A DNA stretch of 64,000 nucleotides from Lonepinella koalarum (lineage in GTDB: Bacteria > Pseudomonadota > Gammaproteobacteria > Enterobacterales > Pasteurellaceae), in contig NZ_CP170642.1 in the NCBI RefSeq assembly GCF_042926695.1, positions 1,550,001 to 1,614,000 on the forward strand. The letters are read 5' to 3'. The translations under genes were made by a program, and so were the position numbers. The notes under the pieces are model-generated. The model was not told the origin of the DNA. It saw only the letters and a program-made list of their open reading frames with translations, and searched no databases. Shown in pieces: positions 44,368 to 54,091 of the stretch (positions are counted from its first letter, which is position 1; each line of letters opens with the position of its first letter).

Positions 44368-45451
44368 TTTCTACACTCGTTTTTAATTGTTCACGTGCTA
44401 AACGTTTTTGTTCAGCGAATTTTTGTTTACGAATTTCATCTTCTGCTTCCCATTTTTCATAAGCCTGTACGACTTTTGCCACTACTGGGTGTCGCACAAT
44501 ATCTTGGCTATCAAAATAGTTAAAGCTCAATTCAGGTACGCCAGATAATACTTCAATGGCATGTTTTAAGCCTGACTTTTGCGAATGTGGTAAATCCACT
44601 TGAGTTACATCGCCTGTAATTACTGCTTTAGAATTAAAACCAATGCGCGTTAAAAACATTTTCATCTGTTCAACCGTCGTATTTTGACTTTCGTCTAAAA
44701 TAATAAAGCTATCGTTTAACGTCCGTCCACGCATATAAGCCAACGGTGCAATTTCAATCACATTGCGTTCCATCAATTTTTCTACTCGCTCAAAGCCGAG
44801 CATTTCGTATAGCGCATCATAAAGTGGGCGTAAATATGGCTCAATTTTCGACCCCAGATCACCGGGTAAAAAGCCCAATTTTTCCCCGGCTTCCACGGCA
44901 GGGCGAGTAAGTAAAATACGGCGAATTTCTTGTCGTTCAAGGGCTTCCACTGCCGCGGCAACCGCTAAAAAGGTTTTCCCTGTGCCTGCGGGTCCAATGC
45001 CAAAACTAATATCGTGAGTTAAAATATGATGCAAATATTCCGTTTGATTTTTTCCACGGGGTTTAATTAAACCTCTTTTAGTTTTAATCGTGGTCGCATA
45101 CACCTTACTTTCCATTCGTTCATCCGGATCCCTTTGAGATAACATTCGGCTTTCTTGAATCGCAAGATGCACATCTTCTAAATCTAGCTCTTTGATTTTA
45201 CCTTTGATCGGAGCCGTTTCCAGATATAAATTTTGAATTAATTGCCCCGCACGTTGGAGAAGACTAGCGTGATGTGGTTTAGCTTGTTCATCATTAGATT
45301 GGATGGTAAAGTCGAAATCACGGCGAGCAATAGAAAGATTAAATTCTTTTTCAATCAGTTTTAAATTGTCATCAAATGCACCACACAAAGATTGCAAACG
45401 AGCATTATCTGTTGGAGATAAGGTTAAGTATTGGGTTAATTTTTCGGTCAT
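44360..45451 (-). CDS. ybeZ: PhoH-like ATPase YbeZ
   Basis: A PhoH-family P-loop ATPase that works with YbeY in RNA metabolism. Walker A FGIGPAGTGKTFLAVAAAVE, then GEKLGFLPGDLGSKIEPYLR and FIILDESQNTTVEQMKMFLT. The N-terminal 100 residues are the YbeZ-specific region. Start ATG 45451 (MTEKLTQYLTLSPTDNARL) gives 363 residues; codons upstream of it overlap the terminator palindrome of gshF and are not conserved. Confidence 0.94.
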   Translation of the reverse strand: MTEKLTQYLTLSPTDNARLQSLCGAFDDNLKLIEKEFNLSIARRDFDFTIQSNDEQAKPHHASLLQRAGQLIQNLYLETAPIKGKIKELDLEDVHLAIQESRMLSQRDPDERMESKVYATTIKTKRGLIKPRGKNQTEYLHHILTHDISFGIGPAGTGKTFLAVAAAVEALERQEIRRILLTRPAVEAGEKLGFLPGDLGSKIEPYLRPLYDALYEMLGFERVEKLMERNVIEIAPLAYMRGRTLNDSFIILDESQNTTVEQMKMFLTRIGFNSKAVITGDVTQVDLPHSQKSGLKHAIEVLSGVPELSFNYFDSQDIVRHPVVAKVVQAYEKWEAEDEIRKQKFAEQKRLAREQLKTSVENE

Positions 45452-45464
45452 AGTTTTATATAAA

Positions 45465-45490
45465 ATAGGATCTAGTTGCCTAGATCCTAT
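45465..45490 (-). terminator. Terminator of gshF
   Basis: ATAGGATCTAG-TTGC-CTAGATCCTAT, perfect 11-bp arms, 20 bp after the gshF stop; on minus it is followed by TTTATA. The ybeZ start lies just beyond, so ybeZ must have its own promoter or rely on readthrough. Confidence 0.75.
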
Positions 45491-45509
45491 CAAGATTATG
45501 GTGTTAATG

Positions 45510-47786
45510 CTAGATTTTCAACTCTGGAAACAACATTTTAATCACATTTAAGGTCAAGCGTCTAGACTTTCCTTGATAAGGGAAAATGTGCATCATCATC
45601 ATCGGATTAAAATTCGCTTCAATCACACCCCATGATTGCAAATTCAGCTCGGCAGGTTTGGTTAAATCGGGAATAATTAAATCCACACCGCATACAGATG
45701 CGCCCATTGCTTTAGCTATGCCAACCGCTAACGCCTTGTAACTAGGGTGCATTTCATCGGTCACATCAATGCTATCCCCCCCCGTACTGATATTAGAATT
45801 AGCACGCAATTGTACAATCTGACCTTGAGCTGGTGTACTGAAAATATCCATGCCTTGCTCTTTTAATTGCAACTGTTCAATTTCGCCCAACGCAATACGT
45901 TTTAGCGGTGTACGGCTACCATCACCACGCAAGGGATGATTATTTTTATGTGCCACTAATTCCGCAACAGTACGCTCGCCATCACCGACTACATTGGCTG
46001 GCACGCGCAATAATACCGCCAATGTTTCATCACCTAACACAAAGAAACGATATTCCGTACCAACCAAATAATCTTCCACCATGACTTCTTTATCTTCCCG
46101 AAACGCAATTTCCAACGCCTTAGCGAAATCATCAGGATTCTGTACCCCCTGTTGGAAAATAGTGATACCTAAGCCGTAGTTAGTGGATTTTGGTTTAATG
46201 ACGACAGCACGATTCTCAAATAAAGCATAACTTGCTATAGCTTGCTCAAGACTGGTAAATTCAAGGCTTTGTGGCACATTAAAGCCTGCTTTTGCCAACA
46301 CTTTTTTAGTGACCACTTTGTTTTCCATAATCAATGGCGAAATATAACTATCATGGCTGGTCATATTACCATTTTTCACATATTCAATATGCTCACCATG
46401 TTGTAAACAAAGGAACTGATCGTTTTCATCTAAAATTTCAGTTTTAATCCCTTTTTGAATGACATCAAATAATAAAGCCTGCGTAGATAATTCCATATTA
46501 TCAAAAGCAGACAACGCATAAAAACGTTCAAAGGCTTGAGCCTTATATTGTTTGGCTAATTTTGCCCCAAGCTGTTGATAGCCACCAAATTTGATAATTT
46601 CATCGACCAATCTAGCACAAAGTGTTTTGTTCGGTTGAGCAAATTGAGTTAATTTTTCTTGCACAATTTCTATTACTGTTTGCTCTACCCCCAGTTCTTT
46701 GAGCATATCCAACAAAGCAATCAACAATAATTCCCCTTCTTCCGCATAGGCGGTGGAGGTAAACGGATCCTCTAATGCTACTTCATATAAACGGGCTTTA
46801 CCCAATTCCGCGTCATCTTGTGTCGCAGTTTCATCCAGCCACGCCATTAACAAAATAAAATAGTGAATAAATTTTGCGTCGTTTAAGCTAATGCCATAGG
46901 GATCAAAAGGATTTAAATCAAACAAACGGAATTCTAAATACTGAATTCCTGTTTGCAAGAAGTCACGGGCTTTTTTTGCCCCTTTTAAACGTACGTTGGA
47001 ATAAAATTCCTTCTCCGCAATCAGTTTACCTGTACTAACACAATGTTCAAGACTTTCCACATAAGTATTTATGTTGTCAAAAGAAACGTTTACATCAGGA
47101 GCATTAACATAGCCATATTCGCTTGAGCGCAAACTCCGCACAATCGGACTTAAATCTTCTGGTACACCATGTTTAAAATAATCATCATCCACCATAGGGC
47201 TAGCAGACAACAAATACAACAATACCCATTGATAACGCAAAAAGTTTTTGGCAATTTTCAAATATAAATTATTTTGAAATTCCACCTCACTTTGTATCTC
47301 ATTTTGAGCGTTAAACAAGGTTTTTACTAATTCAGCATCTAATTGAAAATTATAGTGGATTCCACTCACCATCTGTTTATTTTTGCCATAAGACTTAACT
47401 AAATGTTCACGATAAGCCACATCTTCAGGATTATCTAATTGCGCCACTTTAATTTGAGCAGCTGATGGCAACCCTGCTGGCATACTCATAGGGAATATAT
47501 ATTCATTGTCGGGAATTGTGCGTAATACCACTTCGTGAATGGCGGACAACCAACGCAAACTGTCTTCTATTTTTTTATTCGGTGGGGTAATCAGTTCTAA
47601 TTGACTTTCGGCAAAATCTGTCTGAATATAAGGGTGATAAGAACGGTTACCAAAGGTTTTTGGGTGTTCGGTTATCACTACCGAACCATCGGCGTACACT
47701 CGTTGGCTTTCTTTTTCAAACCCAAACAAACCTTGTTGAAACAGTAATTCTAAGCGATGTTGTTTAATAATTTGTTGTAATTTCAT
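45510..47786 (-). CDS. gshF: Bifunctional glutamate--cysteine ligase/glutathione synthetase
   Basis: GshF (GshAB) makes glutathione in two steps in one polypeptide. 758 residues, the same size as the Pasteurella multocida enzyme. The N-terminal half (about 1-470) is GshA-like: GLFGFEKESQRVYADGSV, TDFAESQLELITPP, SGIHYNFQLD and YLEFRLFDLNPFDPYGI. The C-terminal half is an ATP-grasp domain: VVIKPKSTNYGLGITIF, REDKEVMVEDYLVGTEYRFF, NISTGGDSIDVTDEMHPSYK and CGVDLIIPDLTKPAELN. Transcribed alone on minus, with its own terminator. Confidence 0.96.
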   Translation of the reverse strand: MKLQQIIKQHRLELLFQQGLFGFEKESQRVYADGSVVITEHPKTFGNRSYHPYIQTDFAESQLELITPPNKKIEDSLRWLSAIHEVVLRTIPDNEYIFPMSMPAGLPSAAQIKVAQLDNPEDVAYREHLVKSYGKNKQMVSGIHYNFQLDAELVKTLFNAQNEIQSEVEFQNNLYLKIAKNFLRYQWVLLYLLSASPMVDDDYFKHGVPEDLSPIVRSLRSSEYGYVNAPDVNVSFDNINTYVESLEHCVSTGKLIAEKEFYSNVRLKGAKKARDFLQTGIQYLEFRLFDLNPFDPYGISLNDAKFIHYFILLMAWLDETATQDDAELGKARLYEVALEDPFTSTAYAEEGELLLIALLDMLKELGVEQTVIEIVQEKLTQFAQPNKTLCARLVDEIIKFGGYQQLGAKLAKQYKAQAFERFYALSAFDNMELSTQALLFDVIQKGIKTEILDENDQFLCLQHGEHIEYVKNGNMTSHDSYISPLIMENKVVTKKVLAKAGFNVPQSLEFTSLEQAIASYALFENRAVVIKPKSTNYGLGITIFQQGVQNPDDFAKALEIAFREDKEVMVEDYLVGTEYRFFVLGDETLAVLLRVPANVVGDGERTVAELVAHKNNHPLRGDGSRTPLKRIALGEIEQLQLKEQGMDIFSTPAQGQIVQLRANSNISTGGDSIDVTDEMHPSYKALAVGIAKAMGASVCGVDLIIPDLTKPAELNLQSWGVIEANFNPMMMMHIFPYQGKSRRLTLNVIKMLFPELKI

Positions 47787-47860
47787 CGTATCTCCTTATT
47801 TATTCAGGAATTAATTAATTTAAATATTCTGTTAAAATGCCAGTGTGTTACCCGCCATAA

Positions 47861-47902
47861 TAAAAAATAGTTGCTAACCTCATGATGACTAGCAACTATT
47901 TT
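47861..47902 (-). terminator. Terminator of fabB
   Basis: 13-bp perfect arms AAAATAGTTGCTA (47864-47876) and TAGCAACTATTTT (47890-47902), 13-nt loop. On minus the stem runs into TTTTTTATT, about 37 bp after the fabB stop. Confidence 0.88.
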
Positions 47903-47938
47903 AAATTAATTTAAATTAGTCAATCAAATATAATATAG

Positions 47939-49159
47939 TTATTTATTATAACGTTTAAATACTAAACTGGCATTGGTACCACCAAAACCAAAGCTGTTTG
48001 ACATCACAGTTTGTAAACCTGCATTTTCTTTAGTTTCAGTCACAATATTTAACCCTCCCGCCTGTTCGTCTAGCGTTTCAATATTAATACTTGGTGCAAT
48101 AAAATCATTATGCAACATTAATAACGTATAAATCGCTTCATGCGCACCTGCTGCCCCTAATGAATGACCAGTCATTGATTTAGTGGAAGAAATGGCTGGT
48201 TTTTGTTCACCAAACACATTACGTATCGCACCCAACTCTTTCACATCGCCCACCGGAGTTGATGTACCATGTACATTGATATAATCTACTGGTGTATCCA
48301 CCGTTGCTAATGCTTGTTTCATACAACGCTCCGCCCCTTCACCGCTTGGAGCCACCATATCATAACCATCAGAAGTCGCCCCATAACCTACGATTTCAGC
48401 ATAGATTTTGGCACCACGCGCTAATGCATGTTCTAATTCTTCCACGACGACAACTCCGCCACCACCAGCAATCACAAAGCCATCACGATTCGCATCATAG
48501 GCACGAGAGGCTTTAGTTGGCGTAGCATTATATTTGGTTGAAACTGCACCCATCGCATCAAATTCGGTTGCACATTCCCAAGAAAGTTCTTCTGCGCCAC
48601 CAGCGAAAACCACATCTTGTTTACCCAACTGAATAAGTTCTAAGGCATGTCCAATACAATGTGCAGAAGTGGCACAAGCAGAACTAATGGAATAGTTCAC
48701 GCCACGAATTTTATACGGCGTAGCCAAACAAGCGGATACACTAGATGCCATGGTTTTAGTGACTGCATAAGGACCTACCGCTTTTACACCACGCGGACCA
48801 CGCACTGCATCACAAGCAATTAATTGGCTGTGAGCAGAACCGGTACCCGCACCAATCACTAAACCAGTACGATCATTGGAAACTTGATCTTCGGCTAAAC
48901 CAGAATCTTCAATCGCTTCTTTCATTGAAAGATAAGCATAAGCCGCAGCATCTCCCATAAAGCGATAAACTTTACGATCAATTAACTCTGCCGGATTTAA
49001 TTTAACCGTACCAGCCACCTGACTACGCATTCCTATTTCGGCAAACTCAGGCACAAATTCAATACCTGACTTACCCGCTTTTAATGACGCTAATACTTCT
49101 TCTTTATTGTTTCCAATACTAGAAACAATACCGAACCCAGTGATAACCGCTCTTCTCAT
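47939..49159 (-). CDS. fabB: 3-oxoacyl-[acyl-carrier-protein] synthase I
   Basis: FabB condenses malonyl-ACP with acyl-ACP and is needed for unsaturated fatty acids. 406 residues, thiolase fold. Catalytic Cys in SSACATSAHCIGHA, and His residues in YINVHGTSTPVGDVKE and STKSMTGHSLGAAGAHEA. The C-terminal SNSFGFGGTNASLVFKRY is diagnostic. The Cys-His-His triad separates KAS I/II from FabH. Confidence 0.97.
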   Translation of the reverse strand: MRRAVITGFGIVSSIGNNKEEVLASLKAGKSGIEFVPEFAEIGMRSQVAGTVKLNPAELIDRKVYRFMGDAAAYAYLSMKEAIEDSGLAEDQVSNDRTGLVIGAGTGSAHSQLIACDAVRGPRGVKAVGPYAVTKTMASSVSACLATPYKIRGVNYSISSACATSAHCIGHALELIQLGKQDVVFAGGAEELSWECATEFDAMGAVSTKYNATPTKASRAYDANRDGFVIAGGGGVVVVEELEHALARGAKIYAEIVGYGATSDGYDMVAPSGEGAERCMKQALATVDTPVDYINVHGTSTPVGDVKELGAIRNVFGEQKPAISSTKSMTGHSLGAAGAHEAIYTLLMLHNDFIAPSINIETLDEQAGGLNIVTETKENAGLQTVMSNSFGFGGTNASLVFKRYNK

Positions 49160-49300
49160 TGCTTATTTTCCCTTATGAATGAAATTTTTAAAGTTTTTGG
49201 CTAACTTACTACGAAATGAAATTTTTTCAAGTAAAAATTGATTTGTTCGACCAGTGAGATATTATAGCAAAATAACCATTTGCTAAAAAGGAATAAAATC

Positions 49301-51310
49301 ATGCTACAAGTTGAATCGGCAGAAATTCACTTTAATCAAGATAATACCCCTGTTTCTGAACAATTTGATGACATTTATTTTTGCAATCAAGATGGTTTAG
49401 CCGAAAGCCGTTATGTATTTCAACAAGGCAATCAACTTTGGCAACGCTGGCTAGAATCAGAACAACACCATTTTGTCATTGCCGAAACAGGCTTTGGCAC
49501 CGGTTTAAATTTTCTTATTACCACCGATTTATTCCGCCAATTTCGTCAACAACATCCACAAGCCCCATTAAAACGCCTATTTTTTATTTCCTTTGAAAAA
49601 TACCCAATTCCCCTTGAACAACTAAAACAAGCCCAACAAATTTATCCAGAATTTATCAATATTGCTCAACAATTACAAGCTCAATGGCAACAACCTATTG
49701 TTGCTGGCTGTTACCGTTTTCATTTTGAAGAAACAACGTTAGATCTCTGGTTTGGCGACATTAATGAGCAATTGCCGCAACTCGGCGACTATATGCAAAG
49801 TCGCATTGATGCATGGTTTTTAGACGGTTTTGCACCCAGTAAAAATCCCGAAATGTGGAACGAGCAACTTTATACGCAAATGTATCGTTACAGCAAACCT
49901 AACGGTACTCTTGCCACTTTCACCGCAGCAAGTGCGGTGCGAAAAGGCTTAGAAAAGGCTGGTTTTGCCGTGCAAAAACGCAAAGGTTTTGGCAAAAAAC
50001 GAGAATGTTTGACTGGTCAAAAACTCACGAAAAATACACCGCAGTTTGCCTTTCCTTGGTATCATTTCAACCCCGCTCAATTTGAACGACAAGCGGAAAT
50101 AGTGATTATCGGCGGTGGCATTGCGTCACTTTTTACTGCACTTGCCCTGTTACAACGTGGCGCAAAAGTCACCTTATATTGTGAAGATGAACAACCTGCC
50201 TTAAACGCATCAGGCAACAAACAAGGCGCATTTTATCCCCAGTTAAGCGATGACGATCTTCGTAACATTCGTTTCTACATTCATGCTTTTGCCTACGGTC
50301 AACAACAACTGCGTCATCTTTCTCAACAGATTGATTTTGAACATCAATTTTGTGGTGTAGCATTGTGTGGTTACGATCAAAAAAGTGCGGTGAAATTAGC
50401 CAAAATTTCGCAACAGCAATGGCATGAAAGCCTATATCAATCGCTCAACCAACAACAATTATCCGATATTGTCGGCTTGCCTTTACCCTTTGGTGGCGGT
50501 TTTATTCCACAAGGGGCATGGCTCAATCCACGCCAATTTGTACAAAACGGCTTTGCCTACTTGAAAAAATTAGGTTTAACCCTAAAAACATCGCAAAAAA
50601 TTACCGCACTTCAGAGACAAAAAGATAGCTGGATGTTAACCAACCAACAAAATGAACAATTTCAACATCAAATCGTCGTGCTGGCGAACGGACACAAAAT
50701 CAGCGACTTTACTCAAACCCAACCGCTTCCCACCTATCCCGTGCGTGGACAAGTGGGTCAAATTCCCACTAGTAAGAATTTACTCAAATTAAACACCGTG
50801 CTTTGCTATGATGGTTATTTAACGCCAGTGGATCAGGCGAAAACGAACCACTGTATCGGTGCTAGCCACGTTAGGGACAATGCTACTCGCCATTTTAGCC
50901 TTGAAGAACAGCAACAAAACCAACAAAAAATTCAACAAAATATCACTGCACTTTGGACAAAAGACGTGGACACATCGGATAATCTCGCCCGAGTAGGCGT
51001 TCGCTGTGCTATGCGAGATCGCATGCCTTTAATCGGCAATGTACCCAATTTTGAACAGCAATGTATTGATTACAAAAATATCTATAACTTGCGTCGTAGA
51101 AAACAACCCATTGTACCCGCAGCTAACCACCTGAATTTATATTTCATCGGTGCTTTAGGTTCTCGAGGTTTAACCTCCGCACCTTTGCTTGGAGAACTAC
51201 TCGGTTCATTAATTTACGGCGAACCTTTGCCATTAAGTGAAGATATTTTACATAATTTAGTGGGAAATCGAAGTTGGATGCGACGATTATTAAAAGGGGG
51301 CGTAGTGTAG
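49301..51310 (+). CDS. mnmC: Bifunctional tRNA mnm5s2U biosynthesis protein MnmC
   Basis: MnmC completes mnm5s2U34: its FAD domain removes the carboxymethyl group of cmnm5U and its methyltransferase domain adds the final methyl. Start ATG 49301 (MLQVESAEIHFNQDNTPVS) gives 669 residues; an in-frame TTG at 49280 overlaps the AAAGGA ribosome site. N-terminal methyltransferase (about 1-250): VIAETGFGTGLNFLITTDLF and WFLDGFAPSKNPEMWNEQLY. C-terminal oxidase: EIVIIGGGIASLFTALALLQ and GALGSRGLTSAPLLGELLGS. Three uptake-signal cores (near 49929, 50381, 50603). Confidence 0.95.
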   Translation: MLQVESAEIHFNQDNTPVSEQFDDIYFCNQDGLAESRYVFQQGNQLWQRWLESEQHHFVIAETGFGTGLNFLITTDLFRQFRQQHPQAPLKRLFFISFEKYPIPLEQLKQAQQIYPEFINIAQQLQAQWQQPIVAGCYRFHFEETTLDLWFGDINEQLPQLGDYMQSRIDAWFLDGFAPSKNPEMWNEQLYTQMYRYSKPNGTLATFTAASAVRKGLEKAGFAVQKRKGFGKKRECLTGQKLTKNTPQFAFPWYHFNPAQFERQAEIVIIGGGIASLFTALALLQRGAKVTLYCEDEQPALNASGNKQGAFYPQLSDDDLRNIRFYIHAFAYGQQQLRHLSQQIDFEHQFCGVALCGYDQKSAVKLAKISQQQWHESLYQSLNQQQLSDIVGLPLPFGGGFIPQGAWLNPRQFVQNGFAYLKKLGLTLKTSQKITALQRQKDSWMLTNQQNEQFQHQIVVLANGHKISDFTQTQPLPTYPVRGQVGQIPTSKNLLKLNTVLCYDGYLTPVDQAKTNHCIGASHVRDNATRHFSLEEQQQNQQKIQQNITALWTKDVDTSDNLARVGVRCAMRDRMPLIGNVPNFEQQCIDYKNIYNLRRRKQPIVPAANHLNLYFIGALGSRGLTSAPLLGELLGSLIYGEPLPLSEDILHNLVGNRSWMRRLLKGGVV

Positions 51311-51415
51311 GGTTCTTATATCAATTTTAAATTCAAGACTGAAAAACCGCGCTGAACAAATTGATCTGCACCCCAAAAGTTGGACTATAACCAACTAAGT
51401 AAGGTGCAGATTTTT

Positions 51416-51934
51416 ATGACTAAATACAACCAAGCATTTAAACAACAAGTCGTTGATTTTTACTTCACAAATCACGAAAGCCTATCTATAACACGAAAAC
51501 ATTTTAACCTACCCCCTGAAACGGTTAGACAATGGATTGTGCAATTCAAACATTCAGGCAGTAGTGGATTAGCTGTTCGACATCACAAACAAACGTATTC
51601 TCCAGAGTTCAAATTTAACGTTGTTCAAAGCGTACTCTTAGGTCAATTTTCAGGTCGTGGTGCGGCGTTACATTTTGGTTTAAGTAGTTCCAAAATGATT
51701 AGCCAATGGTTGAAACTCTTTGAAAAACAAGGTATAAATGGCTTATTATCTAAATCAAAGGGTCGCCAAACGATGAAACCAAAATATCCTAAAATGCCTC
51801 CAAAACCCAAGAATCGGCTAGAAGAACTTGAGCTTGAAAACCTGAGATTGAGAGCGGAGAACGACTTTCTAAAAAAGTTGGACGAGATTATCAAACGAGA
51901 AGACAGGAAACGGCAGAAGCCATCCAAGCCTTAA
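51416..51934 (+). CDS. IS3-family transposase OrfA
   Basis: 172 residues with two helix-turn-helix blocks (FNLPPETVRQWIVQFKHSG and FGLSSSKMISQWLKLFEKQG) and a C-terminal leucine-zipper coiled coil (LEELELENLRLRAENDFLKK), the DNA-binding half of IS150-type transposases. ATG 51416 follows AAGG. The slippery heptamer A-AAA-AAG at 51871-51877 is in the correct phase for programmed -1 frameshifting into orfB, whose frame continues KVGRDYQTRRQETAEAIQAL. OrfA itself looks intact. Confidence 0.88.
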   Translation: MTKYNQAFKQQVVDFYFTNHESLSITRKHFNLPPETVRQWIVQFKHSGSSGLAVRHHKQTYSPEFKFNVVQSVLLGQFSGRGAALHFGLSSSKMISQWLKLFEKQGINGLLSKSKGRQTMKPKYPKMPPKPKNRLEELELENLRLRAENDFLKKLDEIIKREDRKRQKPSKP

Positions 51935-52741
51935 GATTACGCTATCCATTGACGTTGTTGCTTGAAACTGCAGGGATTCCCCGTAGTGTATTTTTCTATC
52001 ATATCAAGCCTAAAACGGATAAAGATGAAGTGCTTAGAGCGGAAATTCGGAAGATAAAAGCAAAACACCCTGAATATGGTTATCGCCGTGTAAAAGAAGT
52101 GTTGAAAGGTGTAAATCACAAGAAAATTCAACGTCTTATGCGAGAAATGGGCTTGCAAGTGAAAAGCAAAAAATGCCGAAAATATAATGCCTATCGTGGT
52201 GAAGTTGGAAGAATTGCCGAAAATCGGTTTAAACGTGATTTTACCGCCAGCAAACCGAATGAGAAATGGTTAACAGATATTAGGGAGTTCAAGGCAGAAG
52301 ATGGCAATAAACTCTACTTTTCGCCGATGTTAGATACATTTAACAATGAACTCATCGCACATCATGCAAGCCAAAGTCCAAACTGGGCATTAGTGGAAAC
52401 GATGTTGCAAAAAGCATTGAAAAAGCGTTCAAAAGGCGAGAAAACGATCTCCTCCATTCGGATCAAGGTTGGCATTATCAAATGCGAGCTTATCGGCGAA
52501 TATTGCAAGAAAATGGGATAGTGCAAAGCATGTCCCGAAAAGGGAACTGCTTAGATAATGCGGCAATGGAAAGTTTTTCGGTCGAATGAAAACGGAACGT
52601 TTTTACGGAAGATCTTTTAAGACCGTTGATGAAATTAAAATCATGATTGATGAGTATGTTCACTATTACAATGAAGAACGTATTCAGTTAAAATTAAAAG
52701 GACTGAGTCCGATACAATATCGTCGTCAGTCCTTGATGTAA
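51878..52741 (+). pseudogene. IS3-family transposase OrfB (DDE integrase), two frameshifts
   Basis: The catalytic half of the IS. Frame one runs to TAG near 52519 and shows LLLETAGIPRSVFFYHIKPK, HPEYGYRRVKEVLKGVNHKK, and two DDE aspartates in EKWLTDIREFKAED and SPMLDTFNNELIAHH. A frameshift near 52450 moves the following HSDQGWHYQMRAYRRILQEN into another frame. A missing T in the run at about 52570 breaks AMESF(F)GRMKTERFYG again. The tail HYYNEERIQLKLKGLSPIQY is in a third segment. The usual LTDITEF reads LTDIREF. It cannot make a full-length transposase. Confidence 0.85.
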
Positions 52742-52817
52742 GTGTCTAACTTTTTGGGGTGCAGATCAAATCTACAAAAATTTTCACCGCGGTTTAGATT
52801 ATATTTCATTTATATGA

Positions 52818-54089
52818 TTAACTTAACAATGCCTTAATCCGTGAAGTGACCCCTGTCAAATTATAACATTCCACATAATCTCGCATTGGGCGTTTTAAGA
52901 AATCAATCACATAACGTTTACCGTCAATATGATGTTCAGCTAAATTTTGATAAAGTTGCTCAATTTCGCCTTTCACTCGGTCATTGTTGTAATTGTAATG
53001 CCCTGCAATATCTAAAATTTCTTCGGCAATGTCAGGATTATCCGCAATCTCTGCAAGGGTTAATTTGGTTTGGTCGCCAATCATCCATTTCCGCCAACGT
53101 TCACAGCGTACCGCTTCTTCCAGCAACACTTGGCGAGTATTGGACGGCTGTTTGATTAGTCCTTGTTGCACCAATTTTTGTTCCACTTCTGCTAAATTCA
53201 AATAAGCTCGAGTTTCTACGCTGCCATATTGTGGTGCCACATTAGTAGCAGTGATTTGCGATGGAATGTGTTCTAACAACGATTTATCATCCAGATAATC
53301 GCCATTATGTTCTTTTAATCCCACATTGTATTTTTTCGCCATTTTTGCCAAATTATAGGCATTGTCAAAATTGAAACTACCCACTTGTTCGGTTTTTCGC
53401 ACTAGTGTGCCAGTTTGTCCCACAATAAAGGTTGGCATTGGCAATTGGCGAGCAGTGAGTTCTTTTTGTAGCCGTAAAATAAATTCTTCATAGGTTTCTG
53501 TGGACGTTAAACCGCCGTTGGTTTCTTCTGTTCCCACTTCGTAACCAATTTCGCCAATGCCACGTTGTTTGCGAGCTTTTTCGCAGAAATCAATGAGTTC
53601 CACGGTTCTTTCCAATACGGTATCCAGCGGAATGACTTTGCCTACTTCAAACGGGTCTTTGGTGGGGTCAATCATCAGCAAATCAAAACCTGCTTCAATA
53701 TCGCCAATGTAAGATTGTTGTCCTAACGCTATGGCTTGGTCAACAGGCAAATGATCGTTACGTTCTTTATCTCGTTGCCAAGGGCCACCATGATCTCGGC
53801 AAAGATAATATAAATTGTCGTATTGAATCTCATCTGCCACGTCTTTTACAGCTTTGGCAAAGCTAAATTGATTCCAGCCGTTGACATAGCCACCGCCAAG
53901 TTCGTCCAAATCCACTTGATTACGACTGGCGATAAACATTACGGGATAATCATATTCTTTGGATAACTCTAATGCGGCTTGCACACAGTTTTTGGACATC
54001 GGTCCGATACCGAGCAAGGTAGCACTGTCGCCTGTTTGTTGTAGTTTTAACAAGGATTCGACGACGGTTTTAATCGGTAATTTTTTCAT
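52818..54089 (-). CDS. GatZ/KbaZ-like class II tagatose-bisphosphate aldolase accessory subunit
   Basis: A 423-residue protein of the GatZ/KbaZ/AgaZ family (non-catalytic or chaperone-like subunit of class II D-tagatose-1,6-bisphosphate aldolase; earlier annotated as tagatose-6-phosphate kinase). TIM-barrel features: GIGPMSKNCVQAALELSKEY, PVMFIASRNQVDLDELGGGY, LCRDHGGPWQRDKERNDHLP, EVGTEETNGGLTS and LKEHNGDYLDDKSLLEHIP. It begins 2 bp after the PTS IIC gene, so it belongs to the PTS operon. The catalytic GatY/KbaY partner is not in the window. The acidic and His-rich motifs suggest that it may bind a sugar phosphate itself; this is inference. Confidence 0.85.
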   Translation of the reverse strand: MKKLPIKTVVESLLKLQQTGDSATLLGIGPMSKNCVQAALELSKEYDYPVMFIASRNQVDLDELGGGYVNGWNQFSFAKAVKDVADEIQYDNLYYLCRDHGGPWQRDKERNDHLPVDQAIALGQQSYIGDIEAGFDLLMIDPTKDPFEVGKVIPLDTVLERTVELIDFCEKARKQRGIGEIGYEVGTEETNGGLTSTETYEEFILRLQKELTARQLPMPTFIVGQTGTLVRKTEQVGSFNFDNAYNLAKMAKKYNVGLKEHNGDYLDDKSLLEHIPSQITATNVAPQYGSVETRAYLNLAEVEQKLVQQGLIKQPSNTRQVLLEEAVRCERWRKWMIGDQTKLTLAEIADNPDIAEEILDIAGHYNYNNDRVKGEIEQLYQNLAEHHIDGKRYVIDFLKRPMRDYVECYNLTGVTSRIKALLS

Positions 54090-54091
54090 TT

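Larger units (their letters stand above)
51362..52768 (+). mobile_element. IS3-family insertion sequence (IS150-like), inactivated
   Basis: 1,407 bp with imperfect terminal inverted repeats: TGATCTGCACCCCAAAAGTT at the left, TGATCTGCACCCCAAAAAGT (complement of the right end). It is flanked by a 3-bp direct repeat AAT (51359-51361 and 52769-52771), the duplication size of this family. It carries orfA and a frameshifted orfB and lies in the gap between mnmC and the aldolase-like gene. The flanks carry AAACCGCG on the left and CGCGGTTT on the right, so it probably landed in the loop of a pre-existing hairpin. Confidence 0.92.
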
